64,000 bases of DNA from an uncultured Opitutaceae bacterium (GCA_903929355.1 CAIYUN010000017.1:62001-126000); one strand, 5' to 3'; counted from the stretch's first letter, positions 1-10,070 are shown. The notes: generated by a model not told the origin, from the letters alone. Made by a program: numbers and translations.

Positions 1-2
1 GG

Positions 3-401
3 AGCGAGCAGGACGCGATGCACGTGTTTGACCTGATCAAGGCGGAATACCCGATCGACCCGAAACGCACCTTCCTCTTCGGCTACTCGGCCGGTGGGCA
101 GGGCGCCCACTACCTCGGACCGAAATATGCGGAGAACTGGGCGGCCATCGCCATCGGCGGCTCCAACGCCCAGCCCGGCCCGGCTTACCAATTCGACCGC
201 GTCAAAGCCGTCCCCTATTTCCTATACTACGGCACGGCCGATGCGGGCAACGGGCCGCCTGCGACCGCGATGGCCCAGGCCCTGAAGGAGCACGGCACCG
301 AGGCCGTGCTCAAGGCCTATCCCGGCGCGGACCACGACCACGCGCCCTCCGCCGCCATCGGCGATGTGTTTGATTTCTTCGACGCCCACGCCCGCAAGTA
401 G
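3..401 (+). CDS. alpha/beta-hydrolase (esterase/PHB-depolymerase-like), 5' truncated
   Basis: The reading frame is open to the left edge (residues SEQDA precede the first ATG at 18), so this is only the C-terminal part of a larger protein. It carries the nucleophile elbow GYSAGG, a strand FLYYGTADAG that could supply the catalytic acid, and a late GADHDHAP segment suited to the catalytic His, in the order Ser-Asp-His expected of alpha/beta-hydrolases. The lid and N-terminal strands are missing, so the substrate cannot be named; secreted feruloyl-esterase or polyhydroxyalkanoate-depolymerase-like enzymes are the nearest types. It converges on glmS, with only 10 nt between the two stop codons. 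Confidence 0.75.
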   Translation, partial: SEQDAMHVFDLIKAEYPIDPKRTFLFGYSAGGQGAHYLGPKYAENWAAIAIGGSNAQPGPAYQFDRVKAVPYFLYYGTADAGNGPPATAMAQALKEHGTEAVLKAYPGADHDHAPSAAIGDVFDFFDAHARK

Positions 402-411
402 GGGACGACCC

Positions 412-2262
<1,851 letters not shown>

Positions 2263-2342
2263 GGTTTGGTGCGCTTGCGATTTAAGCTGGCGAAATTACG
2301 CGACTCCCCAAACGTGGCGCAAGGTAATTGACCAATTTCCCC

Positions 2343-3629
2343 ATGGGTATCCAAAAACAAGTCCTGGCGGTGGTGATGGGCGGCGGGCGCGGCACGCGCC
2401 TGCATCCGCTCACGGCGGAGCGTTGCAAGCCGGCGGTGCCGCTGGCCGGCAAATACCGGCTCGTGGATATCCCGATCAGCAACTGCCTCAACTCCGAGAT
2501 CAACCGCATCTTCCTCCTGACGCAGTTCCAGACCGCCTCCCTGCACCGGCATGTCCAGACCGCCTACCATTTTGACGCATTCGGGGGCGGCTTTGTCGAC
2601 ATCCTCTCGGCCGAGCAGACCGAGAAGAGTGTGGACTGGTACCAGGGCACGGCGGACGCGGTGCGGCGCAATCTCCACCACTTGCGCAGTTTCCCGCACG
2701 ATTATGTGCTCATCCTTTCGGGTGACCAGCTCTACCGCATGGATTACCGTGAGCTCATCGCGGCACACGCGGCGAGCGGGGCCGACGCGACCATCGCGGC
2801 GCTGCCGGTGGAGGTTTCGAAGGTCGAGGGGCTGGGGCTGCTGCAGGTCAACGACAACCTGGCCATCACCCGTTTTGTCGAGAAACCCAAGGATCCGGCG
2901 GTCATCGCCAGCCTTGCACTCAGTGCCACGCTGGAGGCGGGCTTGCAGAAGGCGTCGGACGAAAATCGCTGCCTCGCCTCCATGGGCATCTACCTCTTCA
3001 ACCGCGGCGTGCTCGCCGAGGCGCTCGACAACCTCCACCATGATTTCGGCAAGGAGATCATCCCCGGCCTGCTGGGCAAAAAGAAACTTTTTGCGCACAT
3101 CTTCGAGGGCTACTGGGAGGACATCGGCACGGTGCGCGCGTTCTTCGAGGCCAACCTCGCGCTCACTGACCAGCTGCCGCCGTTCAATTTCTTCGACTCC
3201 ACCAGCCCGATCTACACCCAGGAGCGGTTCCTCCCGGCCTCGAAGCTCAATCATTGCACCATCGACCATGCCGTCATCGGCGACGGCTCGATCATCACCA
3301 GCTGCTCGCTCCGGCGCAGCGTCCTCGGCATCCGTTCCTATGTCGGCGAGGGCACGCGGCTGGACGAGGTGGTCATGATGGGCGCGGACCATTACGAGAC
3401 GGCGGAGCAGCTGCGCGCCAATGCGGCCCGCGGCCTGCCCGGCATCGGCGTGGGCGCCGGCTGCGAGATTCACCGCACCATTATTGACAAGAACGCGCGG
3501 GTCGGGGACGGCGTGCGGCTCTCCCCCGTCGGCAAGCCCGACGGCGGCCATGTGCACGGGATCGTCATCCGCGACGGCGTGCTGGTCGTGCCCAAGGGGG
3601 CGGTCGTGCCGGGCGGCACGGTGGTGTGA
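2343..3629 (+). CDS. glgC: glucose-1-phosphate adenylyltransferase (ADP-glucose pyrophosphorylase)
   Basis: The 428-residue protein makes ADP-glucose for glycogen synthesis. It has the nucleotide-binding GGGRGTRLHPLT, then KPAVPLAGKYRLVDIPISNC, SGDQLYRMDY and the sugar-phosphate motif VEKPKD, and ends in a left-handed beta-helix. The segments FFDSTSPIYTQERFLPASK and VVMMGADHYET, and the ending VLVVPKGAVVPGGTVV, resemble the cyanobacterial/plant type more than the enterobacterial type; the length (about 429) also fits. I chose ATG 2343. An in-frame TTG at 2328 would add five residues, and an AAGG lies only 3 nt before that TTG, so the start is not certain. Confidence 0.95.
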   Translation: MGIQKQVLAVVMGGGRGTRLHPLTAERCKPAVPLAGKYRLVDIPISNCLNSEINRIFLLTQFQTASLHRHVQTAYHFDAFGGGFVDILSAEQTEKSVDWYQGTADAVRRNLHHLRSFPHDYVLILSGDQLYRMDYRELIAAHAASGADATIAALPVEVSKVEGLGLLQVNDNLAITRFVEKPKDPAVIASLALSATLEAGLQKASDENRCLASMGIYLFNRGVLAEALDNLHHDFGKEIIPGLLGKKKLFAHIFEGYWEDIGTVRAFFEANLALTDQLPPFNFFDSTSPIYTQERFLPASKLNHCTIDHAVIGDGSIITSCSLRRSVLGIRSYVGEGTRLDEVVMMGADHYETAEQLRANAARGLPGIGVGAGCEIHRTIIDKNARVGDGVRLSPVGKPDGGHVHGIVIRDGVLVVPKGAVVPGGTVV

Positions 3630-3777
3630 GCGGGCGGGGGCGGGGCTCGGGCCGGTTGGAACTTTCCCGGCGATTCACGGTCGGCAGGGGTGTCCCGCAA
3701 AATCGGGGCGCGGTCTTTGCCCTTGCCCGTCACCAGGCGGCAGATTTCTCCCACTCCACCCTTTTCAATCCGATCCC

Positions 3778-4620
3778 ATGAAAACCCAGTCTTTCCGCTT
3801 TCCGGGCGCCCTGCGTTCGGTTGTCACTGTTTCCGCCACCGGCCTGGCCGCCCTGCTGTTTGCCGTCTCCCTGCCCGGGTCGGCCCAGGCCCAGCCCGGT
3901 CCGGGATTTGCCGGACCGGGCCGGGGCGGGGATCGGGGACCAGACCGTGGGCTGGCCCCCCGCCGTGACGTGCGTGTCTTTGTGGATCCGCATTTGGGTC
4001 CGCAATTCCGGGTCGGCCCCAACCGCGAGGAGTTTCATTATGTGTGGGGCGTGCCACCGGGCCGGTTTATTGAACGCCGCGAGACGCTCCTTGATCTCCT
4101 GCTGCACCCGACGGTGAACGCTTTTGCCTGGGGCCTCGGCGAGGTGGCCAACGAGGAGGTGGCCGCCCTGCTGGGTCTGCCGCTGCACACGCCGCTGTAC
4201 GGGGTTGAGCCCAATGTGATCGTGTATTCCTCGGTGCCCCCGGGCTATTATGTGGCCGAGGCCCTGCCGGCCAACGCGGCGTTGGTGTATTCCGGCCCGC
4301 GCGGCCCCGCCGTGCTGGTCTCACACGTGCCGCCGGGCGCGGTCATTGCCTATCAGACTGCGCCCAACGGCGTTGTGCTCAGCGAATGTGTGGTGGTTCC
4401 GCCCCAGCCGGTGGTGATCGCTGAGTCCGCGCCTCCGCCTCCGCTGGTCTATGCCACCAGCCAGCCCCCGGCTCCGACCGCCCAGCCGACGACCGCGCCC
4501 ACCGTCCCGATGGCGGCCGGCAAGACCAGCACGGTGGTGTATGACGCCAACCACAACCCCATCGGCGTCGTCGTCACCGATTCCGACGGCAAAAAGGAAT
4601 TTGTGCCGATCGGGAAGTGA
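3778..4620 (+). CDS. secreted proline-rich protein of unknown function
   Basis: The 280-residue protein starts with MKTQSFRFPGALRS and a hydrophobic stretch ending at GSAQAQ, a clear Sec signal peptide with a probable AQA cleavage site. The mature N-terminus is Gly/Pro/Arg-rich (GPGFAGPGRGGDRGPDRG). A central region contains repeated PPG turns (VPPGYY, VPPGAV), then comes a Pro/Ala/Thr-rich linker (about residues 215-245) and a short C-terminal strand pair (VVYDANHNPIGVVVTDSDG). I recognise no named domain. An in-frame extension reaches back into glgC but is rejected because the signal peptide marks the start. Its stop codon directly abuts the stop of ychF on the other strand (TGATCA). Confidence 0.8.
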   Translation: MKTQSFRFPGALRSVVTVSATGLAALLFAVSLPGSAQAQPGPGFAGPGRGGDRGPDRGLAPRRDVRVFVDPHLGPQFRVGPNREEFHYVWGVPPGRFIERRETLLDLLLHPTVNAFAWGLGEVANEEVAALLGLPLHTPLYGVEPNVIVYSSVPPGYYVAEALPANAALVYSGPRGPAVLVSHVPPGAVIAYQTAPNGVVLSECVVVPPQPVVIAESAPPPPLVYATSQPPAPTAQPTTAPTVPMAAGKTSTVVYDANHNPIGVVVTDSDGKKEFVPIGK

Positions 4621-5724
4621 TCAGTTGTTGAAGCGGAACAGCGCCACGTCCCCGTCGGCGAACATGTATTCCTTGCCCTCGAGCCGGTATTTGCCGGCCT
4701 CGCGCGCCGCCGCCACGCTGCCCAGGCGCGTGAGGTCCGCATAGGACACGATTTCTGCCTTGATGAAGCCTTTCTCGAAATCAGTGTGGATGACGCCCGC
4801 CGCCTGCGGTGCCTTCCAGCCGCGCTTGATCGTCCACGCGCGCACCTCCTTCTCCCCGGCGGTGAAATAGGTCATCAGGCCCAGCAGTGCGTAGGTGCCC
4901 TTGATCAGCGCCGACACCCCGGAGTCATCCACCCCGAGGTCCTTGAGAAACGCCTTCGCCTCATCCGCCGGGAGATCGATCAGCTCACTCTCGATCTTCG
5001 CGCTGATGGGCACATAGGCGGCGTCGTGGTGGGTGCGGACGAACTCCGCCACCTGCATGACGAAGGGATTCTGCTCCGCCGTCGCCAGGTCGCTCTCAGC
5101 GACATTGCAGGCGAAGAGCACGGGCTTCGCGGTGAGCAGCTGGAAAAGCTTCATCAGCGCCGTCTCCTCCGGTGTGGCCGTAAGGGTGTTGGCGGTCTTG
5201 CCCGCGTTCAGATGCGGGGTGAGTTTGTCCAGCAAGGCCAGCTCGACGATGGCCTCCTTGTCGCCGGATTTTGCCTTTTTCTGCGTCTTTTCGGCGCGCT
5301 TGGCCACCGCCTCGAGATCCGCCAGCACCAGCTCGGTGGTGATGACCTCGATGTCCCTCACCGGGTCGACCCCGCCCATGGTATGGATGATGTCGCCGTC
5401 CTCAAAGCACCGCACCACCTGCACGATGGCGTCCACTTCGCGGATGGTGGCCAGGAACTGGTTGCCGAGCCCTTCGCCCTTGCTCGCGCCGGCGACCAGC
5501 CCGGCGATGTCCACAAACTCGATCGCGGCCGGCACCACGACATTGGTCTTGGCGATCTTCTGGAGCACATAGGCACGCTCGTCCGGCACGATCACGACCC
5601 CCACATTGGGGTCGATCGTGCAAAAGGGATAATTCGCGGCCTCGGCCTTGCGGGAGCGGGTGAGGGCGTTGAAGAGGGTGGACTTGCCCACGTTGGGTAG
5701 TCCGACGATACCGGCTTTGAGCAT
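4621..5724 (-). CDS. ychF: ribosome-binding ATPase YchF (Obg family)
   Basis: The 367-residue protein begins MLKAGIVGLPNVGKST, with the P-loop at residues 8-16. The nucleotide-specificity motif reads NVAE (in CNVAESDL), the NxxE form known to favour ATP over GTP in YchF, in place of the GTPase NKxD. A C-terminal TGS-like region (GWKAPQAAGVIHTDFEKGF) is present. Length matches the usual 363. The longer frame beginning at 5793 was trimmed because the P-loop strand must lie at the N-terminus. YchF binds 70S ribosomes and is linked to stress responses. It converges with the secreted protein gene with zero spacing. Confidence 0.97.
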   Translation of the reverse strand: MLKAGIVGLPNVGKSTLFNALTRSRKAEAANYPFCTIDPNVGVVIVPDERAYVLQKIAKTNVVVPAAIEFVDIAGLVAGASKGEGLGNQFLATIREVDAIVQVVRCFEDGDIIHTMGGVDPVRDIEVITTELVLADLEAVAKRAEKTQKKAKSGDKEAIVELALLDKLTPHLNAGKTANTLTATPEETALMKLFQLLTAKPVLFACNVAESDLATAEQNPFVMQVAEFVRTHHDAAYVPISAKIESELIDLPADEAKAFLKDLGVDDSGVSALIKGTYALLGLMTYFTAGEKEVRAWTIKRGWKAPQAAGVIHTDFEKGFIKAEIVSYADLTRLGSVAAAREAGKYRLEGKEYMFADGDVALFRFNN

Positions 5725-6041
5725 AAGCCGCCAAACGTCGCGGCCCCCGCTCGTCGGGTCAACGGAAAAGCCCGGCCTGCGAACCACCCGCATCCCCGTG
5801 CTTGATCACGGCGCGGGGGCCGCCTGCAAGTGCCGGTGTGGCTCAGGCATCCTTGGCTGTCGGTTTGGCGGAGGCAGGCTGGCATCCCTTCCACTTCCGG
5901 CCCGTTCCGGCCGGAGCCAATCAGGCCAGGCCGGATCGAACCCATCAGCGAAGATTAGCGGTTAAAAACTCCGTGGTCTGAACCCATCGCCCCGGCTGTT
6001 GCCGGCAGGGCTGCCTGCGCCGACGCAGGCTGCCCCGCAGC
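5725..6041. other. intergenic region with a repeat copy and a GC hairpin
   Basis: This 317-nt gap lies upstream of ychF and downstream of the coiled-coil protein gene, both on the - strand. No credible gene is seen. At about 5943-5972 there is a reverse-orientation copy of the dispersed word TTTTTAACCGCTAATC, also seen near 8866 and 7770. A 7-bp GC stem (6013-6019 with 6024-6030, loop CCGA) lies just after the stop at 6042 and may act as a terminator, although no T-run follows it on the - strand. Confidence 0.5.
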
Positions 6042-6875
6042 TCACTTCGTCGGGTTCTGCGCCTGCACCGCGTCGAGACGCTTCTGGACGCTGGCGAGCG
6101 CGGCGGTCAGTTCCGTGGCCTGCTTCTCTTTCTCCGAACTGTTGAGGATGCTCATTTGCGAGGCATCCTTCAGGATGTTGGCCGGCAGGGTGAGGATGCG
6201 CGTGAGCGCCCCCTGGTCCTTGAACGAGCCCAGGTAGAGCGCCGTCAGCTTCTGCGAGAGGGCGAGGGAGTCACGGGCAATGGACTGGGTCTCCTGCAGG
6301 TTGTTGTTCAATGTCTGGTTCTTGGCCAGCTCGCCGGTGAGGACGGTGCTGATCTGGTCGGCGATCTTCTGGCTGTATTCGTCGATCGACGCGCGGGTGA
6401 GCTTCTGGTCGCCGGCCATGGCCTCAAGGATGGGATGAATCTTCTCCGCCATGCGCGAGGAAACCTTGTCCACCTGCTCATTCTGGATCTTCTCGGCCTC
6501 CTCGGGCGTTTTCGGCAGGGGATTGAAGGGCTGAACCTTGGCGGCGATGGCCGCGGCGAGCTGGTTGACCTTGGCCTCGTTGAGCTTGGCGACCTCCTCG
6601 TCGGTCATGAACACGTCGGCGGCCTTTTTCTTGATCGCGTCGGCCAGGAGCTGGTTGACGGCCGCAATCTGCTGGCGGGTCTGGTCGGCCTCCTCCTTGG
6701 CGGATTTCAGCTCGGCGGCGTGCTGTTTGTTCAGGTCGTCAAGCGCCTGCTGGTGCTGCGCGTTCATCGCGGCAATGTTCCCATTGACGTAATAGGCGTA
6801 GCCGATGAAGCCGCCGCCAATGAGAAGGACGGTCACAATGACCGCCGGGAGTTGTTCTTTGAATTTTTGCCACAT
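6042..6875 (-). CDS. membrane-anchored coiled-coil protein, function unknown
   Basis: The 277-residue protein opens MWQKFKEQLPAVIVTVLL, giving one N-terminal transmembrane helix at about residues 10-28 with a short cytoplasmic tail. The rest is highly charged and Gln/Ala/Lys-rich (AQHQQALDDLNKQHAAELK), predicting long helices or coiled coil in the periplasm, with a Pro-rich break at QPFNPLPKTPEEA. There is no enzymatic motif. The start at 6875 is chosen because the helix follows directly; a longer frame to 6989 would run under the neighbouring divergent gene. An envelope scaffold or spacer role would fit, but that is inference. Confidence 0.75.
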   Translation of the reverse strand: MWQKFKEQLPAVIVTVLLIGGGFIGYAYYVNGNIAAMNAQHQQALDDLNKQHAAELKSAKEEADQTRQQIAAVNQLLADAIKKKAADVFMTDEEVAKLNEAKVNQLAAAIAAKVQPFNPLPKTPEEAEKIQNEQVDKVSSRMAEKIHPILEAMAGDQKLTRASIDEYSQKIADQISTVLTGELAKNQTLNNNLQETQSIARDSLALSQKLTALYLGSFKDQGALTRILTLPANILKDASQMSILNSSEKEKQATELTAALASVQKRLDAVQAQNPTK

Positions 6876-6987
6876 GGTGATGAATGGTTGAAGGAAGAGC
6901 TTGGAGGATTGGTGTAGCAAAAGCAATGCCGGTCTGGCCCCTGGGGTTTGCGATTGTTTTTTCAGGCCGCCGGGGCACCGTGGGGTC

Positions 6988-7311
6988 ATGAGCCAAAACC
7001 GGATGGAACAAACGATCCACGACCATATTATGCAACATCCCGAGGAGAGGCGGCATTGGCAGGAGAAAATCTCCCGGCTGGCCGCAGCCGCGGCCGACGA
7101 CCATGCCGCGGCGACCGCCGTGGCCGCCGAGCTGGCGGCCTATTGCCGGGAGCGGGCGGGGGTTTTGCCGGCTTTCCAAGCCTTGACGGGCCCGGACGGC
7201 CCGTCCCGCCTCATGCTGCGCAGCCTGGCCGAGCTCTTCGTGCGCCGCTGGGGGCCGCCGCGTCCGAAAAAGCCCCCCGTTTCTCCCGTCGAACCGAACC
7301 TGCTCGAGTGA
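6988..7311 (+). CDS. small hypothetical protein
   Basis: The 107-residue protein MSQNRMEQTIHDHIMQHPE is helical and Ala-rich in its first half (SRLAAAAADDHAAATAVAAELAAYCRERAG), then has a basic, Pro-rich tail (RRWGPPRPKKPPVSPVEPN). The ATG at 6988 follows a GTGGGG stretch. A longer frame from 6901 would overlap the divergent gene's leader and looks unlikely. No family was recognised. It is head-to-head with the coiled-coil gene and tail-to-tail with the EVE gene, where the two stop codons abut in a TGATCA, the same arrangement as at 4618-4623. Confidence 0.6.
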   Translation: MSQNRMEQTIHDHIMQHPEERRHWQEKISRLAAAAADDHAAATAVAAELAAYCRERAGVLPAFQALTGPDGPSRLMLRSLAELFVRRWGPPRPKKPPVSPVEPNLLE

Positions 7312-7758
7312 TCAAGGCAGCGCCAAGATCCGGGCAAACTCATTCGCACCCAGGGGCATGACCGAGAGCCGGCTCTGGCGCAGGAGCGCGATGCCTGCCA
7401 GTGCCGGTTCAGCCTTGATCTGCGCGAGGGTGACCGGACGGCGGAGCGCGGGTCCCGCCTTGAGCTCCACGGCCACCCAGCCGGGCTCGTCCGCGGTCGG
7501 GTCGGGAAAGGCGGAGCGGGTCACCTCGGCGACGCCGAGGACGGCCTTGGTGGTCACGCTCTCATAAAACAGCACCTGGTCCCCCGGGCGCATGGCGTTG
7601 AGATGCAGGCGGGCCGCGTAATTGCGGACGCCCGTCCACGCGGTGCGCCCGTCGCGCACGAGGTCGGCCCACGCGTAGGACTCGGGCTCGGACTTGACGA
7701 GCCAGCAACCGGCCGGTTTGGCGGCGGGACGGGGGGCGGTAGTTTTTTTGGCGGGCAT
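7312..7758 (-). CDS. EVE-domain protein (PUA/YTH superfamily)
   Basis: The 148-residue protein has a short Lys/Pro/Ala-rich leader (MPAKKTTAPRPAAKPAG) and then a complete EVE domain: CWLVKSEPESYAWADL, TAWTGVRNYAARLHLNAM, GDQVLFYES and a final hydrophobic strand. EVE domains are known or proposed to bind modified bases in DNA or RNA; human THYN1 is the best-known relative. The start at 7758 gives a short basic tail typical of this family; longer frames begin inside an intergenic repeat. No modification or restriction gene is adjacent, so the biological target is unknown. Confidence 0.9.
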   Translation of the reverse strand: MPAKKTTAPRPAAKPAGCWLVKSEPESYAWADLVRDGRTAWTGVRNYAARLHLNAMRPGDQVLFYESVTTKAVLGVAEVTRSAFPDPTADEPGWVAVELKAGPALRRPVTLAQIKAEPALAGIALLRQSRLSVMPLGANEFARILALP

Positions 7759-7765
7759 GACGGGT

Positions 7766-7806
7766 TCTTTAACCGCGAATGGACGGGAATAAACGCTAAT
7801 CTCATA
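7766..7806. repeat. dispersed short-period repeat (AACCGCGAATGGACG type)
   Basis: Immediately upstream of the EVE gene on the - strand lies TTTAACCGCGAATGGACGGG followed by AATAAACGCTAATC. It shares the frame TTTAACCGC...GGACG...AACGCTAATC with the copy at 8863-8900, and matches the reverse copy at 5943-5972. It is a variant of the CACGGAT family described in the findings. Confidence 0.6.
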
Positions 7807-7899
7807 TCCCCCTCCGCGCCTTTGCGTTGATGGATTGATCCACAACGTCCCATAGGTCTTGGACCATGGGTAGGGCGAACCTTCCTCGGTGAGCTGCGG

Positions 7900-8808
7900 C
7901 TACCGCGTAGGGGTGGGAGTGACGCCGGGGGTCGAAGGCGCGGCTCCGCCCGCGAGCACCAGCAGGGCTTTGAGCCGCCCGAGGTCGGTGGCCGAGGTCT
8001 TGGCCACGAAGCCCCGGGCGTGGGCGAAATGCACCTCCGGTTGGTCCGCAATCCGGGTGAAGTCGAGGCGCGCGCTGTCGCGGTGACGGGAGAGACCGTA
8101 GCCGGTGCTGCGGCGGTGGGGGCTCACCGTGCCGACGATTTCGTCAGCGAGGCCGCGGAGCTCGATGAAACGATCCAGGCCCATTGAGGGATCGTCGGGC
8201 AACGGGTCGGTGCGCGGAAGAAACAGGATTTTTCCCGGCTGGCCGGCGAGTTCAAGCTCCCAGATTTGCGCGTGCTGCCCGATGAAATCGAGGCGCGCGC
8301 GCAGGGACCGCACATACTCGATCAGATCCTCGCCGATCATGCGCATCATCTCCCAGAGCGGCTGGCCCGGTTCGAGCCGGGGCGCGAGGGCAAAGCGCCG
8401 CAGCAGGGTGACATCGATGGGGGAGGTGAGCCGGGCGAGGGCGGCGGGGGTCACGCCGATCCATTTCGCGGTGGCCAGCGGACCGCGGCAGTCGAACCAC
8501 TCGGCGGCCTCAAGCCAGTCGCAAAACTGCCGGGCGTCGTCGTAAAGCCCGAGATGCTGGAGCACGAGCGAGAGCGAGCACGTGGGCGGGTGGTCCTTGG
8601 GGAGTTGGTGATGGTCGAAATTATTGAGCTCCGGCTCATGCCGGTGACCCACATCCACGACCGCGATGGCCGGGTCGGCCAGATCGTCCGGCGTCGGTTC
8701 GCGGCGGATGACCGGCACCGGGTGCAATGCCAGGAGCACGCTGCAAGCCAGAAACTCGTCCTTATGCGCGCTGCCGGGATGGGTGAGGAGGGTGGTGATG
8801 GGTGTCAT
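7900..8808 (-). CDS. MYG1-like (UPF0160) DHH-type metal-dependent protein
   Basis: The 302-residue protein starts MTPITTLLTHPGSAHKDEFLACSVLL and continues with VVDVGHRHEPELNNFDHHQ. These two segments, HPGxxHxDE and the DHHQ block, are the metal-binding signature of the MYG1 family; eukaryotic MYG1 is a DHH-superfamily exonuclease. Length is close to that of the eukaryotic core. An alternative GTG at 8820 adds only four residues. The stop codon lies inside a palindromic-looking GTAGCC...GCTAC sequence. The substrate in bacteria is not established. Confidence 0.85.
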   Translation of the reverse strand: MTPITTLLTHPGSAHKDEFLACSVLLALHPVPVIRREPTPDDLADPAIAVVDVGHRHEPELNNFDHHQLPKDHPPTCSLSLVLQHLGLYDDARQFCDWLEAAEWFDCRGPLATAKWIGVTPAALARLTSPIDVTLLRRFALAPRLEPGQPLWEMMRMIGEDLIEYVRSLRARLDFIGQHAQIWELELAGQPGKILFLPRTDPLPDDPSMGLDRFIELRGLADEIVGTVSPHRRSTGYGLSRHRDSARLDFTRIADQPEVHFAHARGFVAKTSATDLGRLKALLVLAGGAAPSTPGVTPTPTR

Positions 8809-8862
8809 GCGGGGCACCACGTTGCGGATTGGGCGTTTGACGGCAATGCAGTCGAAGCGGAA

Positions 8863-8900
8863 TTTTTAACCGCTAGTGGACGCTGATGAACGCTAATCCC
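8863..8900. repeat. dispersed short-period repeat (AACCGCTAGTGGACG type)
   Basis: The word TTTTTAACCGCTAGTGGACG followed by CTGATGAACGCTAATC repeats a roughly 10-nt unit ending in ACGCT or CGCTA. The copies at 7766-7806 (same strand) and 5943-5972 (opposite strand) share its frame. It sits in the leader of the MYG1 gene. Confidence 0.6.
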
Positions 8901-8915
8901 GGAAACGGGCAGGGG

Positions 8916-8955
8916 ACGTGCGTTGTTTTAGACGTATGTCTGAAACAACGCACGT
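8916..8955. promoter_or_regulatory. 18-bp hairpin with 4-nt loop, terminator or operator
   Basis: Positions 8916-8933 and 8938-8955 are reverse complements in 17 of 18 positions (the left arm reads ACGTGCGTTGTTTTAGAC), separated by the loop GTAT. The hairpin lies 17 nt beyond the stop of the copper-motif gene and about 110 nt ahead of the MYG1 start, both on the - strand. No T-run follows on either strand, so a classical intrinsic terminator is doubtful. An operator or an RNA-stabilising element is equally possible. Confidence 0.6.
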
Positions 8956-8972
8956 TGGGCTTTTGCCAGCCC

Positions 8973-9971
8973 TTACTTCCCCGGCGCCCCGAGCAGTCTC
9001 ACGTCGAACAGCCACCAGGCGCCTTCGCGCTCCTCCATGCGCCCGAGAAACTGCCGGCCGGGCGCGAGGGTCGGCCAGATATCGGGCGCCGCTTTGAACG
9101 GCATCGACATCGCCGGCATCACCCCGGGAACCTCGCCATGCGCCACCGTCACGGTGCCGGCCGCCTGATCCCGCGACACCACGGTCCCGGACAGCGCAAA
9201 ACCGCGCACGAGGGTGATGTGGGTGTCGCACGCGCAGGTGTTGTCCTGCACGGCCAGTTGCTTGAGGGAGGGCAGGGTGACGACCGAGGCGCTGTCATGG
9301 CCACCCGCCCCATAGTCGAGCCAAAGCCGGACCGGGGCGTTTTCGTCTGGGGTGGGGAGGGTCATGAGCCGGAGCGAGTCCAGCGGCCCGGCCACCTCGG
9401 CCAGAGGCGTGAGCGGGCCGGCATTGTCCTGCGGCGAGAGGCGTCGCAACATCAGGCGGGCGCCCTCCTTCCAGCAGACGACCTCGCTTTCGTCGGGCAG
9501 CAGCGCGACAGCCACGATGGCATCGGGGGTGTCTTCGCTCACGCGGAGCGGGATTTGCCAGGCGCGGCCGGCATCGCTCGAGAGGGAAACCTGGATGCGC
9601 GGGTTGTCGTCCACCACGCTGAACCAGGCGACGGCCACGCGGTTGCCGCGCACGGCGAGGGCCGGGCTGGCGGCCGGGCCGGCGGCGGGTTTCCAGCCAT
9701 CGGCGATCAGAACCTTCGGTTCGGACCACCGGCCATCGTGCCAGAGGGAAAAATGGAGGTCGCGTGCCCCATCGGCTGCGAGCCCGCGGTACACCACCAG
9801 CGCGCTGCCGTCGGGAAATCCGCCCAGCGCGTGCGGGGAGTCATGGCCGGGCACGTTCTCCAGCCTGACCGCCCACGGCGCGGCGGGAGCTGGCGCTGGC
9901 GGCGCATCCGCCGCCAGCGCCACTCCGGCAAAGGCGGCGAACAGCAGGGACAGGCTGTACAGGCGAATCAT
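8973..9971 (-). CDS. secreted beta-propeller-like protein with C-terminal CusF-type copper-binding domain
   Basis: The 332-residue protein has a signal peptide (MIRLYSLSLLFAAFAGVALA). About 200 residues follow with sialidase/BNR-like Asp-box character (SLSSDAGRAWQIPLRV, DLHFSLWHDGRWSEP). The C-terminal ~80 residues read SGTVVSRDQAAGTVTVAHGE and VPGVMPAMSMPFK. This is the CusF-like pattern in which the Met pair and a nearby Trp bind Cu(I)/Ag(I). A CAC motif (DNTCACDTH, near residue 245) just before that domain could be a further metal ligand or part of a haem/metal site. A periplasmic copper-sensing or carrier role is inferred. The DMT gene lies 99 nt upstream on the same strand. Confidence 0.75.
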   Translation of the reverse strand: MIRLYSLSLLFAAFAGVALAADAPPAPAPAAPWAVRLENVPGHDSPHALGGFPDGSALVVYRGLAADGARDLHFSLWHDGRWSEPKVLIADGWKPAAGPAASPALAVRGNRVAVAWFSVVDDNPRIQVSLSSDAGRAWQIPLRVSEDTPDAIVAVALLPDESEVVCWKEGARLMLRRLSPQDNAGPLTPLAEVAGPLDSLRLMTLPTPDENAPVRLWLDYGAGGHDSASVVTLPSLKQLAVQDNTCACDTHITLVRGFALSGTVVSRDQAAGTVTVAHGEVPGVMPAMSMPFKAAPDIWPTLAPGRQFLGRMEEREGAWWLFDVRLLGAPGK

Positions 9972-10070
9972 GGGGCAAAAGCTGCCCCATCACCGCACGC
10001 AGCGCAAAGGGATTGTGCGCCGGGGGACGCGGGCCGCCGACCCGCGCCGTCGCCGGACACAGCCGGAAGG

